A stretch of 64,000 nucleotides of DNA from Rhodococcus sp. 4CII (GCF_014256275.1 NZ_JACCFE010000002.1:6083501-6147500); one strand, 5' to 3'; shown: positions 16,886-26,788, counted from the first letter of the stretch. Translations and numbers: made by a program. The notes: generated by a model from the sequence alone, not told the origin.

Positions 16886-18077
16886 ACGGTCCCGGCGCCG
16901 CCGAACCCGACACGAGTGTGCCGTCGCGTGCCTGCCGTCGCAGCGCCTCCAGATTCTGCCGCATCTGCGGCCGCATGTCCTGGTGCTGCGGCTGCAGGCG
17001 CGTGTAGAGCGACAGCAGCGGGCGGTAGGGCAGTACGTCGATCCGATACGCATGCGTCACCAGGGTCCCGTCGCCGTCGGCCCGGAAGGTGTACGACCAG
17101 GTGGTCGAGTCGTGGTACAGCGGGTTTCGCCGATCGGACACCGTGTGGAATTCGAACTTTTCGCCCGGATCGGCGGCGGTCACCTCGCACACCCGGGACC
17201 ATCGCGCGTGGTGCGCGCGGTTGTGCCCCCGGAATCGGGCGCCCACGGTGCCCGGCGATCGTCCCGGGAGCCACGCGCAGCTGCGGCACTCGGGGCTACG
17301 TTCGCTGATCCGGGTGACATCGGCGACCGCGTCGTACAGCGGCCGGGCCGGGACGCCGATCCACAGTTCCGCCGAGCCCTCGGTGCGCAGCGGTCGACGG
17401 AGCCGCGGGCTGACGTCGACGTCGGCGCCCCACCGGGCGGCGCACGCCCGCCGATACGGCTGTTCGAACACATGGAGCAACATGAACCGGGTGGCGGGAC
17501 CGACCTTGCGCACGGTGACGTCGTAGTCTTCCCGGTCGACGCCGTCGACGATCCAGTGAGCTTCGATCCCCAGCTCGCGCTTGGTCTTCGAGGCGACGAA
17601 CACCCGCTGTTCCACGTCGTCCCACTGACGGCGAGTCAGGGTTCGGGCGACGACCGGCATCATCTCGTCCTCCTCACGCTGCAGATGCGGCAGCAGAACC
17701 CGTTCGAGAGCGGTGAGGGCATCCGAAAGGTCTTCTCGGGCATCCGGATGCGCACGATATTCGATCGCCGCGGCGGTAACCCGCTCCATCTCGCGGTCGA
17801 TTCGCGCATGGTCGGTCTCCATCGCGTCGAGAAGTGCCCCGGCGCCCGGGTTCAACTTTCGGACCAGCGGCCACAGCCCGCGGTCCTCACCGCTGTGGTG
17901 CAGGTGCAGGAAATGCATCATCCACACCAGATGATCGGCGAGGGCGACCCGTTGGCGCTGCGCGGGCGGAGGTGCTGTGCGCAATACCGGTGCAGCGCGA
18001 GCGAGATCGCGGCGCAGCGCGTTGTGCACGATGCGCATGATGCGCGTGTCGGCGGGAGGGGGAGTGTCGGTTGTCAT
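16794..18077 (-). CDS. Hemerythrin HHE domain protein with SRPBCC domain
   Basis: A 427-residue protein. Residues about 13-150 carry spaced His/Glu metal ligands of an HHE four-helix bundle (HFLHLHHSGEDRGLWP, DHARIDREME, HLQREEDEMMPVV). Residues about 235-385 look like a polyketide-cyclase/SRPBCC hydrophobic-pocket domain. The last 50 residues are Arg/Gly-rich and are read opposite the transporter's 3' end, giving a 92-base convergent overlap. The HHE domain may bind oxygen, NO or iron; the role of the fusion is unknown. Confidence 0.72.
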   Translation of the reverse strand: MTTDTPPPADTRIMRIVHNALRRDLARAAPVLRTAPPPAQRQRVALADHLVWMMHFLHLHHSGEDRGLWPLVRKLNPGAGALLDAMETDHARIDREMERVTAAAIEYRAHPDAREDLSDALTALERVLLPHLQREEDEMMPVVARTLTRRQWDDVEQRVFVASKTKRELGIEAHWIVDGVDREDYDVTVRKVGPATRFMLLHVFEQPYRRACAARWGADVDVSPRLRRPLRTEGSAELWIGVPARPLYDAVADVTRISERSPECRSCAWLPGRSPGTVGARFRGHNRAHHARWSRVCEVTAADPGEKFEFHTVSDRRNPLYHDSTTWSYTFRADGDGTLVTHAYRIDVLPYRPLLSLYTRLQPQHQDMRPQMRQNLEALRRQARDGTLVSGSAAPGPSSRTGRRVRRRDRSGPRRYWSRGASTRTGA

Positions 18078-18106
18078 GACCTACTCCAGACAATGGTGCC
18101 CTGGTG

Positions 18107-18766
18107 TCACACCGGGCGGTCGAGGATTTCTTCGATGCGGTCTATCAGCCATGACTCGTAGCGGACACGACTCCACCCGCATTCGTCCACGAGCAGGGCG
18201 TAGACCTGGTCGTGGGTCTGGAGCCACAGTTCGTCGACCTGACCTGGGTGGGCGGGACGGCCCACGATCAGGTTTGCGACGTCGGTGACCGAGCGCCTGC
18301 GCTGCCCCTCCAGTTCGGCAGCGACCGCTGCGAGCGTGTCATCCGTCGTCGCACCCTGGCGGATTGCCATTGCCAGGCGATAGCTGCGCTCGTTGATACC
18401 GGCAACCATGCGCGCACTCATCTCGATGCGGTCGCCAGTGGTGCGGCCGGTACCGATCGCCGTATAGACGGGCCGGTCGGCCAACGGCACCTCCTCGTCG
18501 TCGCCGGCGACGGCGGTCTCCAGCGCCGACTTCAACAGGCCGGCCTTCGATCCGAACGTCGCGTAGACGGTTTCGACGGACACCGCCGCGTCCCGCGCAA
18601 CTTCCCTCATGCCGGTGCCGACCCAGCCGCGCTCGGCGAACATTCGGGTGGCGGCGTCGAGTACCACCGCCCGCGTCTGAGCTGCCTGCATCCGGCGCAG
18701 CGGAGATCGGTACCGGCGGGTTCCGGATCCGCCTGGGGCCGTCGAATCGGACTCGACCTTCGCCAT
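18107..18766 (-). CDS. TetR family regulator
   Basis: A 219-residue TetR-type protein with HTH near residues 38-75 (GWVGTGMREVARDAAVSVETVYATFGSKAGLL). Upstream, half-sites TAGAACG and CGTTCTA flank about 20 bases near 18776-18811 and could be its operator. It lies 29 bases before the hemerythrin gene and may be transcribed with it. No ligand can be inferred. Confidence 0.83.
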   Translation of the reverse strand: MAKVESDSTAPGGSGTRRYRSPLRRMQAAQTRAVVLDAATRMFAERGWVGTGMREVARDAAVSVETVYATFGSKAGLLKSALETAVAGDDEEVPLADRPVYTAIGTGRTTGDRIEMSARMVAGINERSYRLAMAIRQGATTDDTLAAVAAELEGQRRRSVTDVANLIVGRPAHPGQVDELWLQTHDQVYALLVDECGWSRVRYESWLIDRIEEILDRPV

Positions 18767-18888
18767 ACCCCAATCCTAGAACGCTCAAGTTTTCAATACA
18801 ACGCCGTTCTACCGATTTCTGCCCCGAACACGAATGCGGCCGTCACCGGGGTACGGTGGCGGCCGCGACGAGCCTGTCGAGCGTGCGG

Positions 18889-19896
18889 TCAGCTGATCTT
18901 CAGCACCAGCTTTCCGGTGTTGGCGCCGTCGAACAGCAGATTGAGGGTGCGGCCGAACGCCTCGACGCCCCCGGTCTCCACCTGCTCCCGGGTCACGATC
19001 TCCCCGGCGCGGATCCACTCCGACATCGCCTCCATGCCCTCGGGGAACCGGTCGAGGTAGTCGAACACGATGAATCCCGTCATCGACGCACGGTTGACCA
19101 ACAGCGACAGATACCGGGAGGGGCCCGGCTGGGGGTCGGTGGCGTTGTATCCGGAAATCGCACCGCACAGCGCGACCCGGGCGTTCTTGCGGAGGCGGGC
19201 CAGTGCGGCGTCCAGAATCTCGCCGCCGACGTTGTCGAAATAGAGGTCGATGCCGTCCGGCGCGGCGGTGCGCAGGGCCTTGCCGACCGATTCGGACTTG
19301 TAGTCGATCGCCGCGTCGAAACCCAGTTCGCCGGTCAGCCACGCGCATTTCTCGGGGCCACCGGCGATGCCGATCACGGTGGCACCCTTCAGCCTGGCGA
19401 TCTGCCCGGCAATGCTCCCGACGGCTCCCGCGGCCCCGGAGATGAGCACGGTGTCACCCTTCTCCAGCTTTCCGACGTCGGTGAGGCCGAAATAAGCGGT
19501 CATACCGGGGAAACCGAGGGCACCCAGCCACGTCGGTGCCGGGGCGAGCGATTCGTCGACGGCGAGAGCACCGCGGCCGTCGGAGAGCGCGAACTCCTGC
19601 ACGCCGAACTGTCCGGAGACCAGCTGCCCCTCCGGGAACTTCGCGTTCTTCGACGCGACCACCCGGCCGACGGCGTGCGTGCGCATCACCTCACCGATCG
19701 CCACCGGAGGCACATACGACTTCACGTCGTCGAGCCATCCGCGCATCGCGGGATCGAGGGACACGTAGTCCACCTTCACGGTGAATTCGCCGTCCGCGGG
19801 TTCGGGAATCGGTTCGGACGTGATCTCCCAGGTGGAGTCGTCGGGACGGCCGACCGGACGCTTCGCCAGCCGGACCTGCCTGTTCACGGATGTCAC
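18889..19896 (-). CDS. NADP-dependent oxidoreductase, MDR 2-alkenal/curcumin-reductase type
   Basis: A 335-residue medium-chain reductase without zinc-site cysteines. The nucleotide-binding motif is ISGAAGAVGSIAGQIA near 150-165 and PGMTAYFGL precedes it; GGPEKCAWL follows. The family (NemA/YncB/LTB4DH-like) reduces 2-enals or 2-enones with NADPH. I chose GTG 19896 because AAAGGTG lies just upstream. It is the last gene of a leftward operon, five bases after the CoA ligase. Confidence 0.85.
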   Translation of the reverse strand: MTSVNRQVRLAKRPVGRPDDSTWEITSEPIPEPADGEFTVKVDYVSLDPAMRGWLDDVKSYVPPVAIGEVMRTHAVGRVVASKNAKFPEGQLVSGQFGVQEFALSDGRGALAVDESLAPAPTWLGALGFPGMTAYFGLTDVGKLEKGDTVLISGAAGAVGSIAGQIARLKGATVIGIAGGPEKCAWLTGELGFDAAIDYKSESVGKALRTAAPDGIDLYFDNVGGEILDAALARLRKNARVALCGAISGYNATDPQPGPSRYLSLLVNRASMTGFIVFDYLDRFPEGMEAMSEWIRAGEIVTREQVETGGVEAFGRTLNLLFDGANTGKLVLKIS

Positions 19897-19901
19897 GATG
19901 T

Positions 19902-21455
19902 TCACCTTTCGGGTTCTGCGGTCAGTGCGTCGTTTCTCAGAGCAGTCCTGTCGATCGACCGCTTGAGGATCTTTCCGGTCGACCCCTTCGGGAGGGAATC
20001 GACGATCGCTACGATCCGGGGAATCTTGTATGCGGACAGTCGTTCCCGCGCCCACCTCGTCAACTCGCCGCCGTCCAGGCCGGACCCGGGGAGGGTGGCC
20101 ACCACGGCGGCCACCTCCTCGCCGTAGTGGTCGTCGGGAACGCCCACCACGGCGGCTTCGAGTATTTCGGGGTGCGTGTACAGGACCTCCTCGACCTCGC
20201 TCGGGTACACGTTGTAGCCGCCGCGGATGATGAGGTCCTTCACCCGGTCGACGATCCGCAGGTCACCGTCCGCATCGATCTCGCCGAGGTCGCCGGTGCG
20301 CAGCCAGCCGTCCGAGTCCAGGACGGCCGCGGTGTCGGAGGGCCGGTTCCAGTAGCCCTTCATCACGGTCGCGCCCTTCACGAACACCTCGCCGACGGTC
20401 CCGGGCGGACAGGCGACGTCGTCGTGGTCCCGCACCTCGACCTGCATCCGGGGCACCGCCCGTCCCGTGTAGCCGATCTTTCCGCCGCGGTCGATGTCGT
20501 TGAACGTTCCGAACGCGGTCGTCTCGGTGAGTCCGTACCCCTCGAGGATGCTGCACCCGAAGCGCGATTCGAATTCGCGGGCCACCTCGCCGGGCAGCGA
20601 CGCGCCGCCGGAGATGGCGATGCGGAGCTGGGTGAAGTCCTGCGAGTCCGCACCGCCCGCGGCATGGAGCATTGCATTCCACATCGTCGGGACACCGGCC
20701 ATGATCGTGAGCCGGTCCCGGCGCAGCATGGCGAGCATCGCGGCCGGATCGAACCGGGCCAGCAGCGACAGCGACCCGCCACCGGTGAAGGTGGCCATCA
20801 TGACCGAGGACTGGCCGAAGACGTGGAACAGGGGCAGTCCCGTGCCGGTGCGGTCGTGGCTCGACCCGCGACTGCATTCGGCGCCGATCTCGCCGCCGGA
20901 CAACAGGTTCCCGACCGTCAGCTCCGCGCCCTTGGGCCGGCCGGTGGTGCCGGACGTGTAGAGGATGGCGGCGGTGTCGTCCCGGCTCCGCTCGGCCGGG
21001 GTGACGGGCTCGGCGTCCGGGAGCGTGCCCGGTGCGAGCGTCCAGACGGGGATGTCCAGGGCAGCCGCGGCGTCGCCGATCGCGGGCCCGAGTTCGTGCC
21101 ACCCGATGACGTGCGCGACGCCGGCGTCGGTGAGTACGTACTCGGCCTCGGGCCGGGTCGACATCGTGTTCACCGGGACCACGACGCACCCGGCAGCCTG
21201 AATTCCCAGATACGCCACCACGAACTCGGGTACGGAGGGTGCGGCCAGCAGAACTCTGTCGCCGGGGGACAGGCCGGCGTCCCTGAGCGCTCCCGCATAC
21301 CGGGTGCTCGCGTCGCGCAGCTGTCCGTAGGTCAGGGTGCTGTCCGCGCCGCGCAGCGCGATGTTGCCGGGAGTGGCGTCCGCGTGCCGGGACACCGGAT
21401 CGAGCACATTCGCCTGTGAGTACTTGTTGACCGCGGGCGGTTGTGAAGTACCCAC
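19902..21455 (-). CDS. AMP-dependent acyl-CoA synthetase
   Basis: A 517-residue adenylate-forming enzyme with P-loop YTSGTTGRPKGAEL, GYGLTETTAF, GWLRTGDLGE and the C-terminal LPKGSTGKILKR lysine. It activates a carboxylic acid to its CoA thioester. The GTG start at 21455 is two bases after the MaoC gene's stop and gives the family's usual length; upstream extension would run into that gene. Substrate unknown; the neighbourhood suggests a hydroxylated or lactone-derived acid. Confidence 0.9.
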   Translation of the reverse strand: MGTSQPPAVNKYSQANVLDPVSRHADATPGNIALRGADSTLTYGQLRDASTRYAGALRDAGLSPGDRVLLAAPSVPEFVVAYLGIQAAGCVVVPVNTMSTRPEAEYVLTDAGVAHVIGWHELGPAIGDAAAALDIPVWTLAPGTLPDAEPVTPAERSRDDTAAILYTSGTTGRPKGAELTVGNLLSGGEIGAECSRGSSHDRTGTGLPLFHVFGQSSVMMATFTGGGSLSLLARFDPAAMLAMLRRDRLTIMAGVPTMWNAMLHAAGGADSQDFTQLRIAISGGASLPGEVAREFESRFGCSILEGYGLTETTAFGTFNDIDRGGKIGYTGRAVPRMQVEVRDHDDVACPPGTVGEVFVKGATVMKGYWNRPSDTAAVLDSDGWLRTGDLGEIDADGDLRIVDRVKDLIIRGGYNVYPSEVEEVLYTHPEILEAAVVGVPDDHYGEEVAAVVATLPGSGLDGGELTRWARERLSAYKIPRIVAIVDSLPKGSTGKILKRSIDRTALRNDALTAEPER

Positions 21456-21457
21456 GG

Positions 21458-21940
21458 CTACTGTCCGGCCTCGACGACGCGGGCGACGGACTCGGACACG
21501 ACCACCGGCTTGTCGGAACCCTCGCGCTCGACGACCTGCCTCATCGTCACCTGGATGCCGCCGCCGACCTGTTCGGCGGACTGGACGGTGGCACGCATTC
21601 GGATGCGAGAACCCACCGGCACCGGCGCGGGAAAACGGACCTTGTTGTAGCCGTAGTTCAGGCTGTGCGCGAAGCCGTCGAATCGCAGCAGGGTCGCCGA
21701 CAGCGCCGGTCCGAGGGACAGGCTGTACAGGCCGTGCGCGATGGTGCCGCCGAGCGGGCTGGCCGCGGCGCGCTCGGGATCGATGTGGATCCACTGGTGG
21801 TCGCCGGTCGCATCGGCGAAGGCGTTGACGCGTTCCTGGGTGACGTCGTGCCAGTCGGTGGGGCCCAGCTCCTTGCCGATCAGCGCGGTGAGCTCGTCGA
21901 AGCTCGCCGGACGAACGGGCAGTGCGGTGGTGTCGGTCAT
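21458..21940 (-). CDS. MaoC-like (R)-specific enoyl-CoA hydratase/dehydratase
   Basis: A 160-residue single hot-dog-fold protein. The hydratase motif is recognisable as DATGDHQWIHIDPERA near residues 44-59, with catalytic Asp and His, and GGTIAHGLYSLSL follows. It hydrates trans-2-enoyl-CoA. It is the first gene of the leftward three-gene operon (MaoC, CoA ligase, reductase), divergent from the large catabolic operon at 22103, with a shared 162-base control region. Confidence 0.88.
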   Translation of the reverse strand: MTDTTALPVRPASFDELTALIGKELGPTDWHDVTQERVNAFADATGDHQWIHIDPERAAASPLGGTIAHGLYSLSLGPALSATLLRFDGFAHSLNYGYNKVRFPAPVPVGSRIRMRATVQSAEQVGGGIQVTMRQVVEREGSDKPVVVSESVARVVEAGQ

Positions 21941-22025
21941 CTGTCTCCCTCAATTCCGAGTGGTGCAGGGCCTGGATGTGTCACGTTGGCCGGGTCGGAA
22001 TTAGAGGTGTGATCTGAACCCCGAC

Positions 22026-22056
22026 ACTTGAACTTGACGACGGATTCAACTATACA
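22026..22056 (+). promoter_or_regulatory. Catabolic-operon promoter with repeated element
   Basis: TTGAAC (22028-22033), 17 bases, then TATACA (22051-22056) makes a good promoter for 22103. ACTTGAACTTGACGAC (22026-22041) matches the elements at 12988-13003 and 15446-15461. TTGACGACGGATTCAA (22034-22049) matches 12986-13001 at 13 of 16 positions. An operator here could also control the divergent MaoC operon. Confidence 0.55.
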
Positions 22057-22102
22057 AAAGAGAGACCCGAGTCACAATGCACGGCGAAGGAGAGGACACC
22101 TC

Positions 22103-22921
22103 GTGAAGGTTGCACAGAAGGTCGCCATCGTGACCGGCGGTGGGGGTGGTATCGGCGGGGCCATCGCCGACCGTCTCGCGGACCGGGGCGCCAAGGTTCT
22201 CGTCGCCGATCTCGACCCGACCGCAGCGGCCGCGGTTGCGGACCGGATCAACGAACACCATCCCGGGTCTGCCCTCGCCGAAGGTGCCGACGTCGCCGAC
22301 ACCGAGCAGATTCGGCGCATCATCGAGCGCGCGGAGACCGAGTTCGGCCCGGTCGATCTCTACTTCGCCAACGCGGGCGTCGCGGGAGCGCCCGGCCTCG
22401 ACGCCGACGAGGCCGACTGGGATCTCGCGTTCGACGTCAACATTCGTGCCCACGTCCGCGCCGCCAGGCAACTCGTGCCGAGGTGGGTCGAGCGCGGCGA
22501 GGGGTACTTCGTGTCGACCGCCTCCGCCGCGGGCCTGCTCACCCAGATCGGCTCGGCCACGTACGCGGTCACGAAGCACGCTGCGGTCGCGTTCTCCGAA
22601 TGGCTGTCGGTCACCTACGGCGACAAGGGAATCAGGGTCAGCTGCCTCTGCCCGATGGGGGTCGAGACCACGCTGATGCGCTCCGGCGAGAACTCGGGTG
22701 ATCCACTCGGTGTCGCCGCCACCCGGGCCGTCGTGTCGGCGGGCGACGTGCTGCAGCCCGAGCAGGTCGCCGACATCGTGCTCGGTGCCGTGGACCGCGA
22801 GACGTTCCTGATCCTGCCCCACGAGAGCGTCCTCACCATGTACCGGCAGAAGGGGTCCGACTACGACCGCTGGCTGCGCGGGATGCGCCGCTATCAGAGT
22901 TCGCTGCTGGAGCACGCGTGA
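22103..22921 (+). CDS. SDR family oxidoreductase
   Basis: A 272-residue short-chain dehydrogenase: VTGGGGGIGGAIA near 10-22, NAG near 90, catalytic Ser with YAVTKHA Tyr/Lys near 155-160. GTG 22103 is preferred because GGAGAGG precedes it and the NAD motif then begins at the usual distance; an upstream in-frame ATG at 22028 would overlap the promoter. It is the first gene of the long rightward operon and overlaps the hydratase by four bases. Confidence 0.87.
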   Translation: MKVAQKVAIVTGGGGGIGGAIADRLADRGAKVLVADLDPTAAAAVADRINEHHPGSALAEGADVADTEQIRRIIERAETEFGPVDLYFANAGVAGAPGLDADEADWDLAFDVNIRAHVRAARQLVPRWVERGEGYFVSTASAAGLLTQIGSATYAVTKHAAVAFSEWLSVTYGDKGIRVSCLCPMGVETTLMRSGENSGDPLGVAATRAVVSAGDVLQPEQVADIVLGAVDRETFLILPHESVLTMYRQKGSDYDRWLRGMRRYQSSLLEHA

Positions 22922-23730
22922 CCCCCGGGCACGCGGACCTGGTCCTCGCCGAGCGGCGCGGGCAGGTCCAACTGCTGACCTTCAACCGGCCGGGCAAGCT
23001 GAACGCCTGGACCGACGATCTCGAGGATCGGTACTTCACGCTGCTGTCCGACGCCGACGACGACCCCGGCGTACGCGCGATCGTCGTGACCGGAGCCGGG
23101 CGCGGGTTCTGCGCCGGCGCCGACCTCGGGCGGCTGCAGGCCGTCGGCGACGTCTCCGACGCGGACCTTCGCCGGCCGCGGCCCCGCGACCTTCCGGCGA
23201 CGCTGCGCACACCGCTCATCGGAGCGGTCAACGGGGTCGCGGCCGGCCTCGGGATGGTGGAGGCCCTCTACTGCGACGTCCGGTTCGCCTCGGCCTCGGC
23301 CCGGTTCACGACCGCCTTCGCCAAGCGCGGGCTGATCGCCGAATACGGCATCTCGTGGCTGCTGCCCCGGCTCGTGGGACGCGGCCGGGCCACCGACCTG
23401 CTGCTGTCGAGCCGCATGGTGGACGCCGAGGAGGCGCTGCGCATCGGACTCGTCGACCATCTCGTGCCGGACGGTTCGGTCGTCGACGCCGCGGTCGCCT
23501 ACGCGGAGGCGCTGGCGACGCACTGCTCCCCGACGTCGATGGCCGTCATCAAGGACCAACTGCACAATGACTCGGACGGCACCTACACCGAATCCGTGGC
23601 CCGAGCGGAGGGCCTGATGTTGCAGGCGTTCCGCGGGGCCGATCTCGTCGAGGGCGTACAGAGTCACCTCGACAAGCGCCCACCCATGTTTCGCTCACTA
23701 CCCGTCAGGAGTTCCCATGTCCCTGTTTGA
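22918..23730 (+). CDS. Enoyl-CoA hydratase/isomerase family protein
   Basis: A 270-residue crotonase-fold protein. The oxyanion-hole segments GRGFCAGADLGRL near 61-73 and NGVAAGLGMVEAL near 103-115 are present. The second catalytic-Glu position reads GLIAEYG, so hydratase activity is plausible but not certain. It starts with GTG overlapping the SDR stop and runs 14 bases into the next acyl-CoA dehydrogenase. Confidence 0.87.
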   Translation: MTPGHADLVLAERRGQVQLLTFNRPGKLNAWTDDLEDRYFTLLSDADDDPGVRAIVVTGAGRGFCAGADLGRLQAVGDVSDADLRRPRPRDLPATLRTPLIGAVNGVAAGLGMVEALYCDVRFASASARFTTAFAKRGLIAEYGISWLLPRLVGRGRATDLLLSSRMVDAEEALRIGLVDHLVPDGSVVDAAVAYAEALATHCSPTSMAVIKDQLHNDSDGTYTESVARAEGLMLQAFRGADLVEGVQSHLDKRPPMFRSLPVRSSHVPV

Positions 23731-24967
23731 CATCTCGGATCGCGCCCAGCAACTGCAGACCGATCTGCTGGAGTTCATGGATTCGCATGTGTATCCGGCG
23801 GAGGCGGTGTACGAGGAGCAGATGCGGGAGTCGGGGGATCCGCATTTCCAGCCGCCGGTGCTGGAGGAGTTGAAGGCGGAGGCGCGGCGCCGGGGCTTGT
23901 GGAATCTGTTCCATCCGCATCCGGGGACGGGTGCGGGACTGACGAACCTCGAGTATGCGCCGTTGGCAGAAATCATGGGGCGCAGTCATATTGCGTCGGA
24001 AGCGTGCAATTGCAATGCTCCGGACACCGGCAACATGGAGGTGCTCGAGCTGTTCGGGACGGCCGAGCACAAGGAGAAGTACCTGAAGCCGCTTCTCGAC
24101 GGGACGATGGCCTCGGCGTTCGCGATGACCGAGCCCGCGGTGGCGAGTTCGGATGCGACGAACGTGGAGCTGTCGATGGTCCGGGACGGTGCGGAGTACG
24201 TGCTCAACGGCCGGAAGTGGTTCGCGTCGAATGCGTTGCACCGCAACTGCAAAGTCCTCATCGTGATGGGGAAGACGGATCCGTCGGCGGCGCCGCATCG
24301 GCAGCAGTCGATGATGGTCGTGCCGATCGACGCGCCGGGGGTGACGGTGATGCGGGGTCTGCCCGTGTTCGGGTATCAGGACCGGGAGGGCCATGCGGAG
24401 ATCGATTTCGCGGATGTGCGGGTGCCGGTGACCGACGTGCTGAAAGGGGAGGGGGAAGGTTTCGCGATCTCCCAGGCCCGGTTGGGTCCGGGGCGGATTC
24501 ACCATTGCATGCGGGCGATCGGGATGGCGGAACGGGCGCTGGAGCTGATGTGCCGCCGGGCCTCGTCGCGGGTGACGTTCGGGAAACCGGTCAGTGAGAA
24601 TGCGAACATCCAGGATTGGATCGCGGAGGCGCGCATCGAGATCGAGATGATCCGCCTGCTGACGCTGAAGGCGGCGTATCTGATGGATACCGTGGGCAAC
24701 AAGGAAGCGCGGACGGAGATCGCGGCGATCAAGGTGGCCGCCCCCAATATTGCGTTGAAGATCGTGGACCGGGCGATCCAGGTGCACGGCGGTGCGGGCG
24801 TCACCGACGACTTCCCCCTCGCCATGGCCTGGGCGCACCTGCGCACGCTACGGCTGGCGGACGGTCCCGACGAGGTGCACAAGCGCGCCATCGCGCGTCA
24901 GGAACTGCGGCAGTACCGCGACGCCGCCGTCACCGCCACCAACGGACACAAGGTTGCGGTGAGCTGA
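23717..24967 (+). CDS. Acyl-CoA dehydrogenase, ACAD10/ACAD11-like
   Basis: A 416-residue acyl-CoA dehydrogenase. Segments NCNAPDTGNMEVLELFG, MTEPAVASSDATN, RLGPGRIHHCMR and RLADGPDEVH closely resemble the dehydrogenase domain of animal ACAD10/11. Those enzymes act with an APH-type kinase domain on 4-hydroxyacyl-CoAs, through a 4-phospho intermediate. A separate APH-type kinase gene follows two genes later (25744). Codon use changes inside the gene: the first about 1,050 bases use many CAT/GAT/TTG codons, the rest is typical of the neighbours. ACAD membership is certain; the 4-hydroxyacyl role is inferred. Confidence 0.9.
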   Translation: MSLFDISDRAQQLQTDLLEFMDSHVYPAEAVYEEQMRESGDPHFQPPVLEELKAEARRRGLWNLFHPHPGTGAGLTNLEYAPLAEIMGRSHIASEACNCNAPDTGNMEVLELFGTAEHKEKYLKPLLDGTMASAFAMTEPAVASSDATNVELSMVRDGAEYVLNGRKWFASNALHRNCKVLIVMGKTDPSAAPHRQQSMMVVPIDAPGVTVMRGLPVFGYQDREGHAEIDFADVRVPVTDVLKGEGEGFAISQARLGPGRIHHCMRAIGMAERALELMCRRASSRVTFGKPVSENANIQDWIAEARIEIEMIRLLTLKAAYLMDTVGNKEARTEIAAIKVAAPNIALKIVDRAIQVHGGAGVTDDFPLAMAWAHLRTLRLADGPDEVHKRAIARQELRQYRDAAVTATNGHKVAVS

Positions 24968-24968
24968 C

Positions 24969-25743
<775 letters not shown>

Positions 25744-25751
<8 letters not shown>

Positions 25752-26778
25752 CGTGGACGTCGTCGGCATCGACACCGGAGCCGTCAGCCGGTGGTTCGGC
25801 ACACTCGGCATCGAATGCGCCGAACCGCTGACCTTCGACCGGATCGGACTCGGCCAGTCCAACCTCACGTACCTCGTGCAGGACCGGGCGGGTCGCAGAT
25901 GGGTGCTGCGGCGCCCACCCCTCGGACACCTCCTCGCGTCCGCGCACGACGTCGCCCGCGAAGCGCGGATCCTGTCCGCCCTCGAAGACACCCCGGTGCC
26001 CACTCCCCGGGTCTTCGGTCTCACCGACGACCCGGACGTGACGGACGTACCGCTGCTGCTGATGGAATTCGTCGACGGACAGGTGGTCGATCGCATGTCG
26101 ATCGCCGAAGGACTGACGCCGCAGCGTCGCCGGGCGATCGGCCTTTCGCTGCCGCGGACCCTGGCGAAGATCCACGCGGTGGACCTCGACCGGACCGGGT
26201 TGACCGATCTGGCCAGCCACAAGCCGTACGCACAGCGTCAGCTCAAGCGGTGGTCGGGCCAGTGGGAGAAATCGAAGACCCGCGAACTGCCCGCCCTCGA
26301 CGACCTCACCCGGCGACTCGGAGCCGCGGTCCCCGAGCAGCGGGAACTGACGCTCGTGCACGGCGACTTCCATCTGCGCAACGTCATCACCTCCTTCGAC
26401 AGCGGGGCGGTGACCGCAGCCCTCGACTGGGAGCTGTGCACCCTGGGCGACCCGCTCGCCGACGTCGGCAGCCTGCTCGCGTACTGGCCGGAGCCGGGCG
26501 AGACAACCGGCGGCGACTTCCCGGCGTCCACCCTCGACGGCTTCCCGGACCGGGTGGAGATCGCCGCGGTGTATCTCGAGGAGACCGGGCGCGACCCCGA
26601 CGCGCTGGCCTTCTGGCATGTCCTCGGCCTGTGGAAGGTCGCGGTCATCGCCGAGGGCGTGATGCGACGCGCGCGGGACGAACCGCAGAACAAGGCGCCC
26701 GCGGGCACGCCGACGGTCGAGCGCATCGACGCCCTCGTGGCCAAGGCGTGCGACGTCGCCGCCCGGGCCGGGATCTGA
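25744..26778 (+). CDS. APH-family phosphotransferase (ACAD10/11 kinase-domain-like)
   Basis: A 344-residue aminoglycoside-phosphotransferase-fold kinase: N-lobe WVLRRPP, catalytic loop VHGDFHLRNV near 208-217 and metal-binding ALDWELCTLGDPLADVG. This acyl-CoA-linked group includes the kinase half of ACAD10/11 and LvaA, which phosphorylate 4-hydroxyacyl-CoA. It is not expected to be an antibiotic-resistance enzyme. GTG 25744 is chosen for the upstream GGAG and the overlap coupling; GTG 25753 is possible. Confidence 0.87.
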
Positions 26779-26788
26779 ACCGACAACG

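Noticed and set aside
19902..21953. A 683-residue CoA ligase
   Set aside because: The first part is a frame-shifted reading of the MaoC gene; ligase homology begins at GTG 21455.
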